Shown here piece after piece: positions 9,127 through 18,272 of a DNA stretch of 64,000 nt (position 1 is its first letter; the number at the start of each line of letters is the position of its first letter). The notes under the pieces are model-generated. The model did no database searches. It had not been told where the DNA came from and worked only from the letters and a program-made list of their open reading frames with translations. The DNA lies in the NCBI GenBank assembly GCA_905182555.1, contig CAJJBX010000003.1:152698-216697 (forward strand). Direction: 5' to 3'. This stretch comes from an uncultured Ilumatobacter sp. Lineage in GTDB: Bacteria; Actinomycetota; Acidimicrobiia; Acidimicrobiales; Ilumatobacteraceae. The position numbers and the translations under genes are program-made.

Positions 9127-10095
9127 ATGGCGACTCCGAACATCGACACCGTGCGATCGTTGGCTGAAAAAGTGTCGAACTGGGGTCGTTTTGGGCCCGA
9201 CGATGAGCGCGGCACCCTCAACCTTCTGACACCTCAGCACGTTGTGGCGGCATCGCAACTTGTCAGATCAGGGCGCACGATTTCGATGGCGTTGCCATTC
9301 GATGATGCCGGTCCACAGACCGGGGGGCTCGGACGATTCAATCCGATCCACCTCATGATTCGAGACGGTGCTGACGCAATCGCCGGTACCGCCATCCGCG
9401 ATTTTTACGGTGGCGTTGACAAGCACTTTCGAGGCACCGACGACATCATCATCATGCCGCTGCAGTCAGGAACACAGTGGGACGCTCTCGGCCACGTCGT
9501 GTTCGAAGACGTCATTTACAACGGCTACTCCGCCGACCAGGTCTCGAGCAAAGGAGCAATGAAGGGCGCTGTGACACAAGCGTGCAACTCGATGGTCGGC
9601 CGCGGGGTGCTCCTCGACGTGGCACGGGCGAACGGTGTCGAATGGCTCGAACAGGGGTACGTGATCAACGCTAACGATCTCGACCGGGCCGCCGAAATGG
9701 CCGGCGTCAAGGTCGGCCGTGGTGATCACGTTTTTGTCCGCACCGGCGCAATTGCCCAGGCCCGAGCCCGCGACGACTGGGGCGACTACGCCGGCGGCCC
9801 TGCCGCTGGGCTGGGTCTTGGCAGTGTTGAGTGGATCGCCGATCGCCAGATTGTGGCAATGGCCACCGACACCTGGGGATTCGAAGTGCGACCAAACGAA
9901 ACGCCCGATGTCGCGCAGCCGCTCCATTTAATCCTGATCGCACACATGGGTCTTTGGGTTGGAGAGATCTTTGACCTCGAACCAATCGCTGACGACTGCG
10001 CCGCAGATGGGGTCTATGAGTTTATGTTCTGCGGACCGCCGTTGCCGTTCACGCGCGCTGTTGGATCGCCCCTCAATCCAATGGCGATCAAGTAG
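9127..10095 (+). CDS. Cyclase family protein (metal-dependent hydrolase, kynurenine formamidase-like)
   Basis: A 322-residue member of the putative cyclase family (PF04199) that includes kynurenine formamidase and isatin hydrolase, using a divalent metal. The defining block is SGTQWDALGHVVFEDVIYNG; its GTQWDALGH corresponds to the GTHxDAxxH metal motif, with Gln-Trp in place of His-x as in the large actinobacterial subfamily. It probably opens a ring amide or lactone or hydrolyses an N-formyl group. It is followed at 38 bases by a CitE-like lyase, a Gfo/Idh dehydrogenase and a CaiB CoA-transferase in the same direction. No copy of the island palindrome lies upstream. Confidence 0.85.
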   Translation: MATPNIDTVRSLAEKVSNWGRFGPDDERGTLNLLTPQHVVAASQLVRSGRTISMALPFDDAGPQTGGLGRFNPIHLMIRDGADAIAGTAIRDFYGGVDKHFRGTDDIIIMPLQSGTQWDALGHVVFEDVIYNGYSADQVSSKGAMKGAVTQACNSMVGRGVLLDVARANGVEWLEQGYVINANDLDRAAEMAGVKVGRGDHVFVRTGAIAQARARDDWGDYAGGPAAGLGLGSVEWIADRQIVAMATDTWGFEVRPNETPDVAQPLHLILIAHMGLWVGEIFDLEPIADDCAADGVYEFMFCGPPLPFTRAVGSPLNPMAIK

Positions 10096-10132
10096 CGAGC
10101 AACTCCGGAGCGAAAGAGCCATTCCCGTGCCA

Positions 10133-11036
10133 ATGCAGCCAATGCGGTCAATGATCTTCACACCGGGGCACCGCCATGACCTTGTCGCAAAGGCAATCGC
10201 GTGTGGCACTGATGCTGTCATCGTGGACCTTGAAGATGCTGTCGCGCTGGAAGAGAAGCCAGCCGCGCGAGCGGGACTCAAGAATCTGCCGAGGGCCAAC
10301 ATCCCGATGTACGTTCGAACCAACGCCATCGAAACCGGGCTCTTGTGGGACGACGTTGTTGCGGCCGGTCAGGCGAACATCGACGGACTCGTCATCCCGA
10401 AGGCAGAGTCGGCAGATGTTCTGCGCGAGATCGACGGAGCGTTGCGGGCCCTGGAAATGGCGAACGGGCGCGAGGTCGGCTCAATCACGGTGATCCCACT
10501 CATCGAGAGTGGCCTCGGCGTTCGGGAAACGTTCAACATGATGTCGATCGGTGGCCGCTTTGCCGCAGCGCATCGGTGGCGGCGAGCAAGGCGACCTCGT
10601 TGCTGACCTCGGCGTCGAGTGGACACCCGAGGGAACCGGCCTGATGCATGCTCGGGCGCAGGTCCTGATGGACTCTCGTGCGGCTGGTTGCCAGCACCCA
10701 ATGGAGGCCGTCTTCATGGACTTCAGGAACCTTGATGCCTTGCGGGTCGAATGTGAGCTCGCCCGGACACTGGGTTATGTCGGCAAAGTGGCGATTCATC
10801 CAGCACAGATTCCCGTTATCCATGAGGTCTTCGCGCCTTCAGATGATGACGTTGCGCATCATCGCCGGATCATCGAAGAGTTCGATGCTGCCCTAGCTCG
10901 GGGAAGTGCATCGATTCAGGTCGACGGAAAGATGGTCGACTACGCGGTCGCCCGCGTGGCACGCGGCGTTCTGGCCCGGGCCGACCTCGCCGTCAGTGCC
11001 GCGGCCCGTGCTGCCAACTCCTCAACACAACTCTGA
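10133..11036 (+). pseudogene. HpcH/HpaI aldolase / CitE-like lyase, interrupted by a +1 frameshift
   Basis: The first half (MRSMIFTPGHRHDLVAKAI onward, with IVDLEDAV and VIPLIESG) and the second half (IGGGEQGDL, TGLMHARAQVL, GYVGKVAIHPAQIPVI) are adjoining parts of one CitE/HpcH TIM-barrel enzyme, but they lie in different frames. Removing one base from the TTT at 10559-10561 joins them into a 300-residue protein of normal length. This family cleaves citramalyl-, malyl- or 3-hydroxyacyl-CoA, or 2-oxo-3-deoxy acids. The clean +1 at a homopolymer makes a sequencing indel as likely as true inactivation. An in-frame GTG at 10127 is an alternative start. The following Gfo/Idh gene begins 27 bases later. 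Confidence 0.75.
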
Positions 11037-11063
11037 AGTACTCGTTCACATCAAGGGGAAGTC

Positions 11064-12161
11064 ATGTCACGAAGCAGATACATCAATAATGGGGTCGGCA
11101 TTGCAGTGATCGGCTGCGGTGGGATCGGCACGCTTCGAGCTCAGATCTGCCACCGCCACCCATCGGTCAAGTTCCTCGGCGTCTGCGACGTCATTGAAGA
11201 GCGCGCATCGACGCTCGCTGCTGCGTGTGACGCAGATGACTGGACGGCTGACGCAATGGAACTCGTCAACCGAGATGAGGTTGATTGTGTGATTGTCGCA
11301 TCGACCGAAGATGCCCATTTCGCTCCGGCGATGGCAGCTATCCAAGCTGGCAAGCATGTCCTGATCGAAAAGCCGCTGACGATCGAACCAGATGAGGCCA
11401 AGCAGCTCCTTGTTGCGGCCGAAGAATACGGCGTGTTTATCTACACCGGATTTACTCAGCGTTTCCGCCGACGGTTCCTCTCTATTAAAGAGTCCATCGA
11501 AAGGGGCCACATCGGTGACATCACCAGTGTGAAGGCGTCGATCTACCTCACGCAGGCTGTGGCGCGAGCGGTGATCTCCCGCGCTCCGACGACGACGCCG
11601 TCCATCAACACCATGACCTACCTGGTCGATCTTTTGGTCTGGTTTGCCGACGGCAAGAAGCCGATATCAGCCTATGCATCAGGGGCAAAAGGCATGTTTT
11701 ACGAGGAGTTCGGGGCGCTTGATTCCACGTGGACGGTGCTGAACTTTGACGGGGGCATGGTGGCAACCCTCGGCGCCAGTTGGGAAGTCCCAGTGTTTTG
11801 GCCAGCGAACAACGCATCGATGGAGTTCGAGGTCTTTGGCCGTGAGGGCGCTGTCAGCGTGAAGGATGACCATCGCGACATGTTGATTGCCTCGAATAAG
11901 CCGATGCCAGGGCCGTATACGCCCGACGTCGATATGCACGTGGCCCTCTTCGGCAGCAATATGCCCGGCGATTGGTCCCTTGGTGAACATTTCGGCGCGA
12001 TGCAAGAAGAGACGCACGCATTCATCAACAGCGTCGGCCAGCGTCGGCAAGACACGATTCTGGCGACAGGTCGCGATGGATTCGACGTGTTGGCCATTTC
12101 CCGCGCAATCGACCGGTCGGCCAACACTGGCGAGGTCGTGCCGATCCCGTGGGCGACCTGA
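11064..12161 (+). CDS. Gfo/Idh/MocA family NAD(P)-dependent oxidoreductase
   Basis: A 365-residue two-domain dehydrogenase. The N-terminal Rossmann motif is IAVIGCGGIGTLRA, and the EKPL motif (IEKPLTIEP), whose Lys is in the active site, is at about residue 100. The C-terminal alpha/beta domain holds the substrate. It resembles the myo-inositol 2-dehydrogenase branch and is visibly related to the gene at 25996, for example in the shared TGFTQRFRRRFL/IGYTNRFRRRFL stretch. A GGGGAA ribosome site precedes the ATG. The stop shares a base with the next CoA-transferase start (TGATG). It is one of four Gfo/Idh genes in the window. Confidence 0.88.
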   Translation: MSRSRYINNGVGIAVIGCGGIGTLRAQICHRHPSVKFLGVCDVIEERASTLAAACDADDWTADAMELVNRDEVDCVIVASTEDAHFAPAMAAIQAGKHVLIEKPLTIEPDEAKQLLVAAEEYGVFIYTGFTQRFRRRFLSIKESIERGHIGDITSVKASIYLTQAVARAVISRAPTTTPSINTMTYLVDLLVWFADGKKPISAYASGAKGMFYEEFGALDSTWTVLNFDGGMVATLGASWEVPVFWPANNASMEFEVFGREGAVSVKDDHRDMLIASNKPMPGPYTPDVDMHVALFGSNMPGDWSLGEHFGAMQEETHAFINSVGQRRQDTILATGRDGFDVLAISRAIDRSANTGEVVPIPWAT

Positions 12162-13372
12162 TGCCCGGTGCGAACGTGGCAGCCATGCTCGAGGGCGTGA
12201 CTATTCTCGAACTTGGAGGGGTGATTGCTGGAAATTTCGGTGGGATCATCCTGGCTGATCTCGGGGCCGATGTCATCAAAATCGAACCGAAGACGGGCGA
12301 TACTGCGCGCAACCCCCAGATTGCGCCATACCAGGACCACAGCGCGATCCACCTCTTCATGAATCGCGGCAAGAAGAGTGTCGTGCTCGATCTCAAGAGC
12401 GAAGAAGGTTTAGAGATTCTGCAGCGCCTCGTCGAGCAGGCCGACGTCGTCGTGGACAACTTTCGGCCCGGGGTCCTGACGCGACTGGGAATCGACCATG
12501 CAGCGCTCAAAAAGATCAATCCGAAGATCATTACCGTCAGCATTACCGGATTCGGCGAGACCGGCCCACAGAAAGACAAAGCGGCATTTGATCTCGTCAT
12601 CCAGGCGTACAGCGGTCACATGTCGATCACCGGCGAGCCGGACGGTCCACCCGCTCGAGCCGGTGTGCCGCTCGCCGACATGTCTGGCGGAATCTACGGG
12701 TGCATCTCGATTCTTGCGGCGCTGGTCGGTCGTGAACTCCACGGGGGAGGTGCTCATGTCGACGTCGCGATGCTCGACTCGATGGTGCATCTGCTCTCGT
12801 ACGACGCTCTCGACTATCTGACCGCTGGCAATCAGGCCAGCCGCCATGGATCTGCCCACGCTCATATGGTGCCGTGGCAGGCTTTCCCGGCATCGGACGG
12901 TCACGTGGTGGTTGCTGCGCGCGACGAGAAGTTCTGGCTCAATCTGTGCGATGCATTGGGGCGCGACGATTTGAAATCCGATCCGCGAACCGAGAACAAC
13001 GCCGCCCGTTTGGTGAACCGCGAGTGGCTCGTCCCACAACTGGAGGAGGAGTTCAGCCGACGTTCCCAAGCCGAATGGGTGTCGATCCTGGACGAGTTTG
13101 ACATCCCGTCGGCTCCGGTCAACACGCTTGAGACATTGTTCGACGATCCACACATGGAGGCGCGCGGCATGATCCAGTCGTACGAGCATCCGACCCTCGG
13201 CGCTATTCGATATCAACCCAGTCCAATGAAGGTTGCTGACTGGGATTTCCCGAAACGACATGCGCCGATGCTCGGTGAACACACGCTCGAAGTACTCACC
13301 GATCGTCTCGACTACACCGCTGATCGGGTTCGAGAGTTGGCGGTCGCGGGTGTCGTCGGCACCTGGAAGTAA
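12161..13372 (+). CDS. CaiB/BaiF family (class III) CoA-transferase
   Basis: A 403-residue class III CoA-transferase moving CoA between carboxylic acids. The N-terminal ILELGGVIAGNFGGIILADLGADVIKIEP and the catalytic Asp in VPLADMSGGIYG (about residue 170, matching Asp169 of formyl-CoA transferase) are clear. It probably activates the pathway acid with succinyl-CoA or another donor. The ATG at 12161 overlaps the Gfo/Idh stop by one base; an in-frame GTG four codons upstream is possible but less likely. It is the last gene of the cyclase / HpcH / Gfo-Idh / CaiB operon and is followed by a fragment of a minus-strand amidohydrolase. Confidence 0.9.
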   Translation: MPGANVAAMLEGVTILELGGVIAGNFGGIILADLGADVIKIEPKTGDTARNPQIAPYQDHSAIHLFMNRGKKSVVLDLKSEEGLEILQRLVEQADVVVDNFRPGVLTRLGIDHAALKKINPKIITVSITGFGETGPQKDKAAFDLVIQAYSGHMSITGEPDGPPARAGVPLADMSGGIYGCISILAALVGRELHGGGAHVDVAMLDSMVHLLSYDALDYLTAGNQASRHGSAHAHMVPWQAFPASDGHVVVAARDEKFWLNLCDALGRDDLKSDPRTENNAARLVNREWLVPQLEEEFSRRSQAEWVSILDEFDIPSAPVNTLETLFDDPHMEARGMIQSYEHPTLGAIRYQPSPMKVADWDFPKRHAPMLGEHTLEVLTDRLDYTADRVRELAVAGVVGTWK

Positions 13373-13439
13373 CGCCACCGTGGCCGGCGGCAAAGCGAAC
13401 TCGATCAGCGTCGTAGTCGCCGTGGTCGATTGTGATCGC

Positions 13440-13616
13440 CTGGTCGAAGATGCCATCAGGGAGTGGCCCCAACCGCCTATGAGCGGGATATTTCAAATAC
13501 TGACGTCCGCCGGTGTGGATCAATACCGGACAGTAATCGGGGTGCGCCCGCTGTAACTCCACCAGAGCATCCGGGACAATGGCATGCGCGTGGAGGTCAA
13601 CGGTGAAGTTCGACAC
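13440..13616 (-). pseudogene. N-terminal fragment of an ACMSD-like amidohydrolase
   Basis: On the minus strand a GTG at 13616, preceded by a good GAGGGGA ribosome site, begins MSNFTVDLHAHAIVPDAL. This is the start of a metal-dependent amidohydrolase with the HxH motif (HAHAIVP) and a continuation LGPLPDGIFD typical of the family. After about 55-60 residues the similarity stops and the frame runs into the 3' end of the CaiB gene. The remaining about 270 residues, including the other metal ligands, are absent. Operator site B lies just upstream, so a promoter seems to survive. I read this as the remnant of a deleted gene that was once divergent from the amidase. Confidence 0.6.
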
Positions 13617-13638
13617 GGTTCCCCTCGTAAGACGATGT

Positions 13639-13656
13639 TGCATCATATATGATCTA
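13639..13656 (+). promoter_or_regulatory. Palindromic operator site B with leaderless -10 box
   Basis: Reads TGCATCATATATGATCTA, one of the best copies of the island palindrome. TATGAT at 13648-13653 is followed by seven bases and then the amidase ATG at 13661, which fits a leaderless transcript. On the other strand it also faces the truncated amidohydrolase fragment. Confidence 0.75.
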
Positions 13657-13660
13657 AGCA

Positions 13661-14863
13661 ATGAAGGGAATGACAGACTTCGATTGTTTTACCCTTCAGA
13701 GCGCTGCACGAAACCCCACTGGTTCGGGCCTACTCGATGGCATTCGCATCGCGGTCAAGGATCTCATTGCGATCGGAGGGCACACGTCGTCGTTTGGGAC
13801 CGCCCGCTGGCGTGAGACGCACGATCCCGCCTCGGCGGATGCGCCGATTGTGGCCAAGCTCCGGGCAGCGGGAGGCGAGGTGGTCGGTACGACCAAGATG
13901 GATCAACTTGCATATTCTCTGATTGGCAACGTTGGCGAAGGCGACCCACCAATCAACGTTTTTGACACGGACTCCTACTGCGGAGGTTCATCGTCGGGAT
14001 CTGCCTCGGCGGTGGCTGCTGATGCTGCGGACATCGGCGTTGGTACCGACACGGCAGGTTCGATCCGTGTTCCTGCCGCCGCGTGTGGTTTGTTCGGTTT
14101 TCGACCAACACACGGCCGGGTTGAAACAGTGGGCGTTGTGCCGCTGGCGCCCTCGTTTGACGTTGTCGGGTTCCTCACTCATGATCCGGCGGCGCTGCGC
14201 AATGTGATGACGGTCGTCGGAACTGGTCTGACGGCCCGGAAGGGGCCGGCTCGGATTCTGTTCCCGTCCGACGTCTGGGCGATGCAAGATCCGTTTGACT
14301 CAGCTGCAGCGCTGGCTGCGAGTGAACGAATTCGGTACGAGCTCGATGCTGAAATCATTTACGAACCGCTCCGTCAATTTTTCGACCCGGCAGCTGGAGA
14401 TCTCCTCGCTCGACTGCAAGGTCGCGAAATCTGGGCGCAGCATGAGCACTGGGTTACGGACAACGCGAACGTGCTCGCAGACGACGTCCAACTCCGCCTG
14501 CGCGGCTGCGCGTCCCTTGCCGCAGATTCGCTTGAGGTGCAAAGGGTCGATCGCGATACACATCGTCGATACGTGGACGAATTGGTAACGACAATCCCGA
14601 CCGGAACGGTTGCAGTCGTGCCTGTTCGACCACAACGTGGACCGCTACGCGCATCGACGAACGCCGAATTGTTCGCCTTCCGCCGGGCGTCATTCTGCCT
14701 GACAGCTCCGAGCACACTTGCCGGTTTGCCGCAGCTCGTCGTTCCGGTGCTTTACAATTCACGCCCTTCGCCAATTGGCCTCGTCGGGGCTCGACACTTC
14801 GACGAGGCTCTGATCGAACTGGCGACCACCTTGTCGTCAGGAAACACGGAGGTTCAGCTGTGA
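13661..14863 (+). CDS. Amidase signature family enzyme
   Basis: A 400-residue amidase with the Ser-cisSer-Lys triad: Lys in AVKDL (about residue 33), the GGSSSGSA serine cluster at about 109-115 and the nucleophile Ser in GTDTAGSIRVP (about 134). The family hydrolyses amides including allophanate, N-carbamoyl and aryl amides. It is shorter than GatA and lacks its typical C-terminal region. The start is taken at 13661, seven bases after the -10 of site B; an ATG at 13670 is the alternative. The gene overlaps the next by four bases (GTGA). Pairing with a hydantoinase-like enzyme suggests that the ring-opened product of that enzyme may be the substrate. Confidence 0.88.
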   Translation: MKGMTDFDCFTLQSAARNPTGSGLLDGIRIAVKDLIAIGGHTSSFGTARWRETHDPASADAPIVAKLRAAGGEVVGTTKMDQLAYSLIGNVGEGDPPINVFDTDSYCGGSSSGSASAVAADAADIGVGTDTAGSIRVPAAACGLFGFRPTHGRVETVGVVPLAPSFDVVGFLTHDPAALRNVMTVVGTGLTARKGPARILFPSDVWAMQDPFDSAAALAASERIRYELDAEIIYEPLRQFFDPAAGDLLARLQGREIWAQHEHWVTDNANVLADDVQLRLRGCASLAADSLEVQRVDRDTHRRYVDELVTTIPTGTVAVVPVRPQRGPLRASTNAELFAFRRASFCLTAPSTLAGLPQLVVPVLYNSRPSPIGLVGARHFDEALIELATTLSSGNTEVQL

Positions 14864-16218
14864 CGAACGTGATTGTGGCAGGCGGAACGATTGTTTCAAG
14901 TTCTGGGCGACAGCGTGCTGACCTTGCGCTGCTCAACGGTCGAGTCGTTGCGGTTGGACGTGATCTTCCGGCCGCAGACCTGGTCATCGACGCGACCGAC
15001 CTGTTGGTCTTGCCCGGTGGCGTCGATACGCACGTCCACCTCATGGAGCCCGGCGATTTGAGCCGAGAGGATTATCCATCTGGCACGGCCGCTGCGGCGG
15101 CACGGGGCGTGACGACGATTATCGAACATACCCATGGTCATCCGATTCGTGAGGTCGAAGACTTACACGAGAAAAAATCGCACCTCGTTGGTCGTGCCAA
15201 TGTCGATTACGCGCTCGCCGCTCATACGTGGCCCGATCGAGTTGACAGGATCCCTGATCTCTGGCGCGCCGGCGTGGCGTTCTTCAAGATCTTCACGTGC
15301 TCCACCCACGGTGTGCCCGGCCTTGATCCTGCCAATTTGCTCGCTGCCCTGCGGGCGATCTCGGACGCCGGAGCGGCCGCCCTCATCCATTGTGAAGACG
15401 AGTCGATTACTGCTGTTGCAGAACGAGCGTTGAAGGAGTCCGGCCGAACCGACAACGGAATTCTACTCGAGTGGCGGAGCCGCGAGGCCGAACTGGCCGC
15501 AACCGCTGCTGCCGCGTCGCTCGTTGCCGTGACCGGCGCACGGGCAACGATTGCCCATGTCAGCAGCCCGGCGGTCGCTGCGGTGGTCACCGATGCACGG
15601 GCGCGTGGCGGCAATCTCGCTGCTGAGGCATGCCCTCAGTATCTGTTGCTCAGAGAGGACGAAGTGCACTCGTGTGGGTCTTTGCGAAAATTCACACCAC
15701 CGGCCCGGGCCCGTTCCGACGCAGATGAAGATGCGATGTGGGATTTGGTTCGCAACGGAACGTATTCACATTTCTCGACCGACCACGCGCCATCCACGAT
15801 GGAGCAGAAACAGAGTGGTGATATCTGGACTTCACCGTTCGGGCTGCCCGGCCTCGACACCACTTTCCCCGTGCTTGTGGACGCCGCCTTGCGGGGAAAA
15901 ATCGACCTGGCTGATGTCGCTCGTTTGTATTGCGAGACGCCAGCCAAGCGTTATGGACTTTTTCCGCGTAAGGGTCACCTGGGCGTGGGAGCCGACGCCG
16001 ACTTCGTCTTGATCGATGCGGCCGGGTCATGGCGCATCGACGACAGCAGCCTGCTTTCCAAGGCAGGCTGGAGTCCGTACGACGGGCGAGTGCTCCAGGG
16101 TCGAGCAGTCGCGACATATCTGGGCGGCAAAGAAGTTGCCCGTGACGGAGCAGCGCATCAGCAGCGCACGGGCTCGTTTGTCGACGGTGCAGGACGCCTG
16201 CCGGCTGGGGTGCGGTGA
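14860..16218 (+). CDS. Dihydroorotase / hydantoinase / allantoinase family cyclic amidohydrolase
   Basis: A 452-residue binuclear-metal cyclic amidohydrolase. Ligands are visible: DTHVH (His 58 and 60), the Lys that is normally carboxylated in AFFKIFTC (about 143), His in ALIHCED and TIAHVSS, and Asp in FSTDHAPS. The family opens cyclic amides such as hydantoin, allantoin, dihydropyrimidines or dihydroorotate; which one is not decidable. The GTG start at 14860 overlaps the amidase stop, with GGAGG at good spacing. With the amidase it forms a two-gene unit for cyclic imide or amide degradation under operator site B. Confidence 0.87.
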   Translation: MTNVIVAGGTIVSSSGRQRADLALLNGRVVAVGRDLPAADLVIDATDLLVLPGGVDTHVHLMEPGDLSREDYPSGTAAAAARGVTTIIEHTHGHPIREVEDLHEKKSHLVGRANVDYALAAHTWPDRVDRIPDLWRAGVAFFKIFTCSTHGVPGLDPANLLAALRAISDAGAAALIHCEDESITAVAERALKESGRTDNGILLEWRSREAELAATAAAASLVAVTGARATIAHVSSPAVAAVVTDARARGGNLAAEACPQYLLLREDEVHSCGSLRKFTPPARARSDADEDAMWDLVRNGTYSHFSTDHAPSTMEQKQSGDIWTSPFGLPGLDTTFPVLVDAALRGKIDLADVARLYCETPAKRYGLFPRKGHLGVGADADFVLIDAAGSWRIDDSSLLSKAGWSPYDGRVLQGRAVATYLGGKEVARDGAAHQQRTGSFVDGAGRLPAGVR

Positions 16219-16371
16219 GAGACAGCGCCGACATCAGGTCGTTGGGTGGCGTCTGGTGGACTTCACGAACGGGCCCACCGAGGCCGTCAACAGCTTGATC
16301 AACTGAGTGCGTTGCCTCGAAGGGGCACGCAAAGCCTGCGAAACAGTCGATCGTCAGCGGTGGTGCGCTTG
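16219..16371 (+). other. Short gap with a possible ISL3-type transposase C-terminal relic
   Basis: Between the hydantoinase and the convergent IclR gene. One plus-strand frame near 16255-16305 reads VDFTNGPTEAVNSLIN, which resembles the C-terminal TNGPTEAVNxLIK motif of ISL3/IS204-type transposases, and then hits a stop. Nothing else of an insertion sequence (terminal repeats, DDE residues) is visible. Confidence 0.3.
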
Positions 16372-17154
16372 CTACTCCGTGATTTCGGGGCGTTGTTCGA
16401 GACCAGCCTCGTGGGCGCCGAGGCGGGCCGACAGTCCGTCAGCGGCGCTGTGTACGGATTGACCCATCACATCGATCTGGTTGTCGATGAGGCGTGACAA
16501 TGGTGCACTGAGCACGACCGAGCCGAGGCATGTGCCGTTGTGGTCGAAGTAAGGCGACGCGATGGCGAATCCCCCTTCGACCCGTTCCTGGCGGCTGACT
16601 GAGTAGCCGACCTCGAGGTCGCGACTGCGCTGTTCCAGGAGTTCGTTGAGATCGGTCATCGTTGCGTCGGTGAGCGAGGGCAGTGGCTGTTGGCTGATCA
16701 GCTCGCTGGCTATGTCTTGCGGTAGCCCCGCCAGAATCGCTCGGCCGGCGGCTCCAGCATGCAGCGCCACCGGACGACCGAGCTCGATGACGTACCGAAG
16801 TGGTTTTGAGCACTGGCCCTCGTAGAGAAAGACCGCAGAATTGCCCCGCCATGTGCAGACATACGCGGTCTCATCGAACTCCTTGACGAGTCCCGCGAGG
16901 GTTGCATGGGCGGCACGGGGCAGGCTGTCTTGGGCGGATAACCCGCGGCCGATTCCGTAGAGCCGTGTGCCCGGGCTGTAGCTGCCATCCTGGGCGGTGA
17001 GCATGCCGAGCGCTGCCAACTGTTTCAGAATGCGCCCAACCGCGCTGCGGTCGATACCTGTGGCCCGTGCGAGGGCGCGCGGACCGATTGGTTCGCCTGC
17101 TTCGACGATTGCTTCGATCACCCGCGTCGAGCGTTCGAGCAGACTTTCGCTCAC
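16372..17154 (-). CDS. IclR family transcriptional regulator
   Basis: A 260-residue regulator: N-terminal winged helix-turn-helix (about residues 5-65, with LLERSTRVIEAIVEAGEP and IDRSAVGRILKQLAAL) and a C-terminal GAF-like effector domain ending in VMGQSVHSAADGLSARLG. IclR proteins sense aromatic or short organic acids and control catabolic operons. The start is a GTG at 17154 that overlaps the stop of the upstream dioxygenase gene (GTGA), so the two are co-transcribed. The regulator is therefore itself expressed from the operator C promoter and may be a second layer of control. Targets cannot be read from the window. Confidence 0.88.
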   Translation of the reverse strand: MSESLLERSTRVIEAIVEAGEPIGPRALARATGIDRSAVGRILKQLAALGMLTAQDGSYSPGTRLYGIGRGLSAQDSLPRAAHATLAGLVKEFDETAYVCTWRGNSAVFLYEGQCSKPLRYVIELGRPVALHAGAAGRAILAGLPQDIASELISQQPLPSLTDATMTDLNELLEQRSRDLEVGYSVSRQERVEGGFAIASPYFDHNGTCLGSVVLSAPLSRLIDNQIDVMGQSVHSAADGLSARLGAHEAGLEQRPEITE

Positions 17155-18188
17155 GTACTGCGTTGCGGTTTTGCTGGAATACCACCCATCTCGACGTAAC
17201 GGTAGCGGTCGGCGAGCAGTGGCGAAAGCGGCTGACGTAGAACCGGTGGATACGCGATCCACATCCGGAGGAGATGTCGCTTGAGTTTGGGGTCGGCGTG
17301 ATCCTCGAATGCCTCTCGGGCGTGGAGCATGACGTGGTTGTTGAGAAACTGCATGTCGCCCTCTTCAAAGCTCATCGCCACCGCCATTCCGGGCCGATGA
17401 GCGATTTCTTGAACGAGGTCGAGCGCTTCGGCCTGGTCTGGGGTTAACGCGAGTTCGGCGCCGTATCGGTCGACCGACCGGAAGTACGCGAGCGATGTGA
17501 ACCGAGAGGCGATCATCCCGTCGGCCCAACTGAACATCGGGAGCTGGTACCAGGGTTGCTCCCCCTCGGGTTCTTCGCCGCGCCAGTCGAGGTTGAACGG
17601 CGCGTACAACACCTCGAGAAGGTCGGGACGCTCGTGACGTATGACATTGTGGATTTCGGTGGCGCTGACGATCTTGCTTTCGCCGCCGCGCTGTGCCGAG
17701 CGCAGGCAGAACAGCCCGAGCACGTCCACTGGCAACTGGTCGGCGTGATAATCGAGCTTGGCATTGGTCTGGTACACCCGAACATTCGGATCGGCCAGGG
17801 TGAGGCCCTGATCGCGAACCTGGCCGATGCGGTGTCCGTGGGTGTTCTGGGAGATCGGAGTGCCGAGATGGATGCCGAACGCCCAATAGATGAGTTCACA
17901 CTGCGCAGTTGTGTACCGGTCGCGTGGAAGGCCGCGGATGAGCGCCATGCCTGGCCCGTTGCGGAGGAGTCCAATCACATCCTCCACGACTCGGCCGCAA
18001 ATATTCAGTTGAAACTGATTTGGCTCAAAGGGCACAGTGAGCTGGGTATCGGCGGCCTCAGCGAGCCGTACATCAATCTCGGCGACCATCTCGGGAGTGA
18101 GTTGAACAACCCACGACCCATCGTGTTGGACGTCCTCGCCGCGCCAGACGCTTGAACTTTTGACTGGACGGAGCGGTGTCTTAACCAT
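17151..18188 (-). CDS. TauD/TfdA-like Fe(II)/2-oxoglutarate dioxygenase
   Basis: A 345-residue non-haem iron dioxygenase of the TauD superfamily. The metal triad is visible as H148-x-D150 in KLDYHADQ and a distal His at 285 or 289 in NNHVMLHAREAF, with Arg 291 or one in the KRHLLRMWI segment as the 2-oxoglutarate anchor. It probably hydroxylates the pathway substrate or releases a heteroatom group, but the substrate is unknown. A TATGAT box lies six bases before the ATG, inside operator site C, so the mRNA is leaderless. The downstream partner is the overlapping IclR regulator. Confidence 0.85.
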   Translation of the reverse strand: MVKTPLRPVKSSSVWRGEDVQHDGSWVVQLTPEMVAEIDVRLAEAADTQLTVPFEPNQFQLNICGRVVEDVIGLLRNGPGMALIRGLPRDRYTTAQCELIYWAFGIHLGTPISQNTHGHRIGQVRDQGLTLADPNVRVYQTNAKLDYHADQLPVDVLGLFCLRSAQRGGESKIVSATEIHNVIRHERPDLLEVLYAPFNLDWRGEEPEGEQPWYQLPMFSWADGMIASRFTSLAYFRSVDRYGAELALTPDQAEALDLVQEIAHRPGMAVAMSFEEGDMQFLNNHVMLHAREAFEDHADPKLKRHLLRMWIAYPPVLRQPLSPLLADRYRYVEMGGIPAKPQRST

Positions 18189-18191
18189 CTA

Positions 18192-18209
18192 TATATCATA
18201 TATAATGCA
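18192..18209 (-). promoter_or_regulatory. Palindromic operator site C with leaderless -10 box
   Basis: The minus strand reads TGCATTATATATGATATA. TATGAT ends six bases before the dioxygenase ATG at 18188. It is among the closest copies to the island consensus and sits between two minus-strand operons. Confidence 0.75.
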
Positions 18210-18272
18210 TGACGAAGGTGCGCTTTTGTTATGCGGTGTGCCGAGCTTGGTACACCGACGGCAGTTCCCGCC

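Noticed and set aside
12410..13456. 348-codon minus-strand frame over the CaiB gene
   Set aside because: Shadow of the CoA-transferase; no recognisable domain.
16219..16371. Possible insertion sequence
   Set aside because: Only one 16-residue transposase-like match, no terminal repeats and no catalytic residues; kept only as a low-confidence relic.
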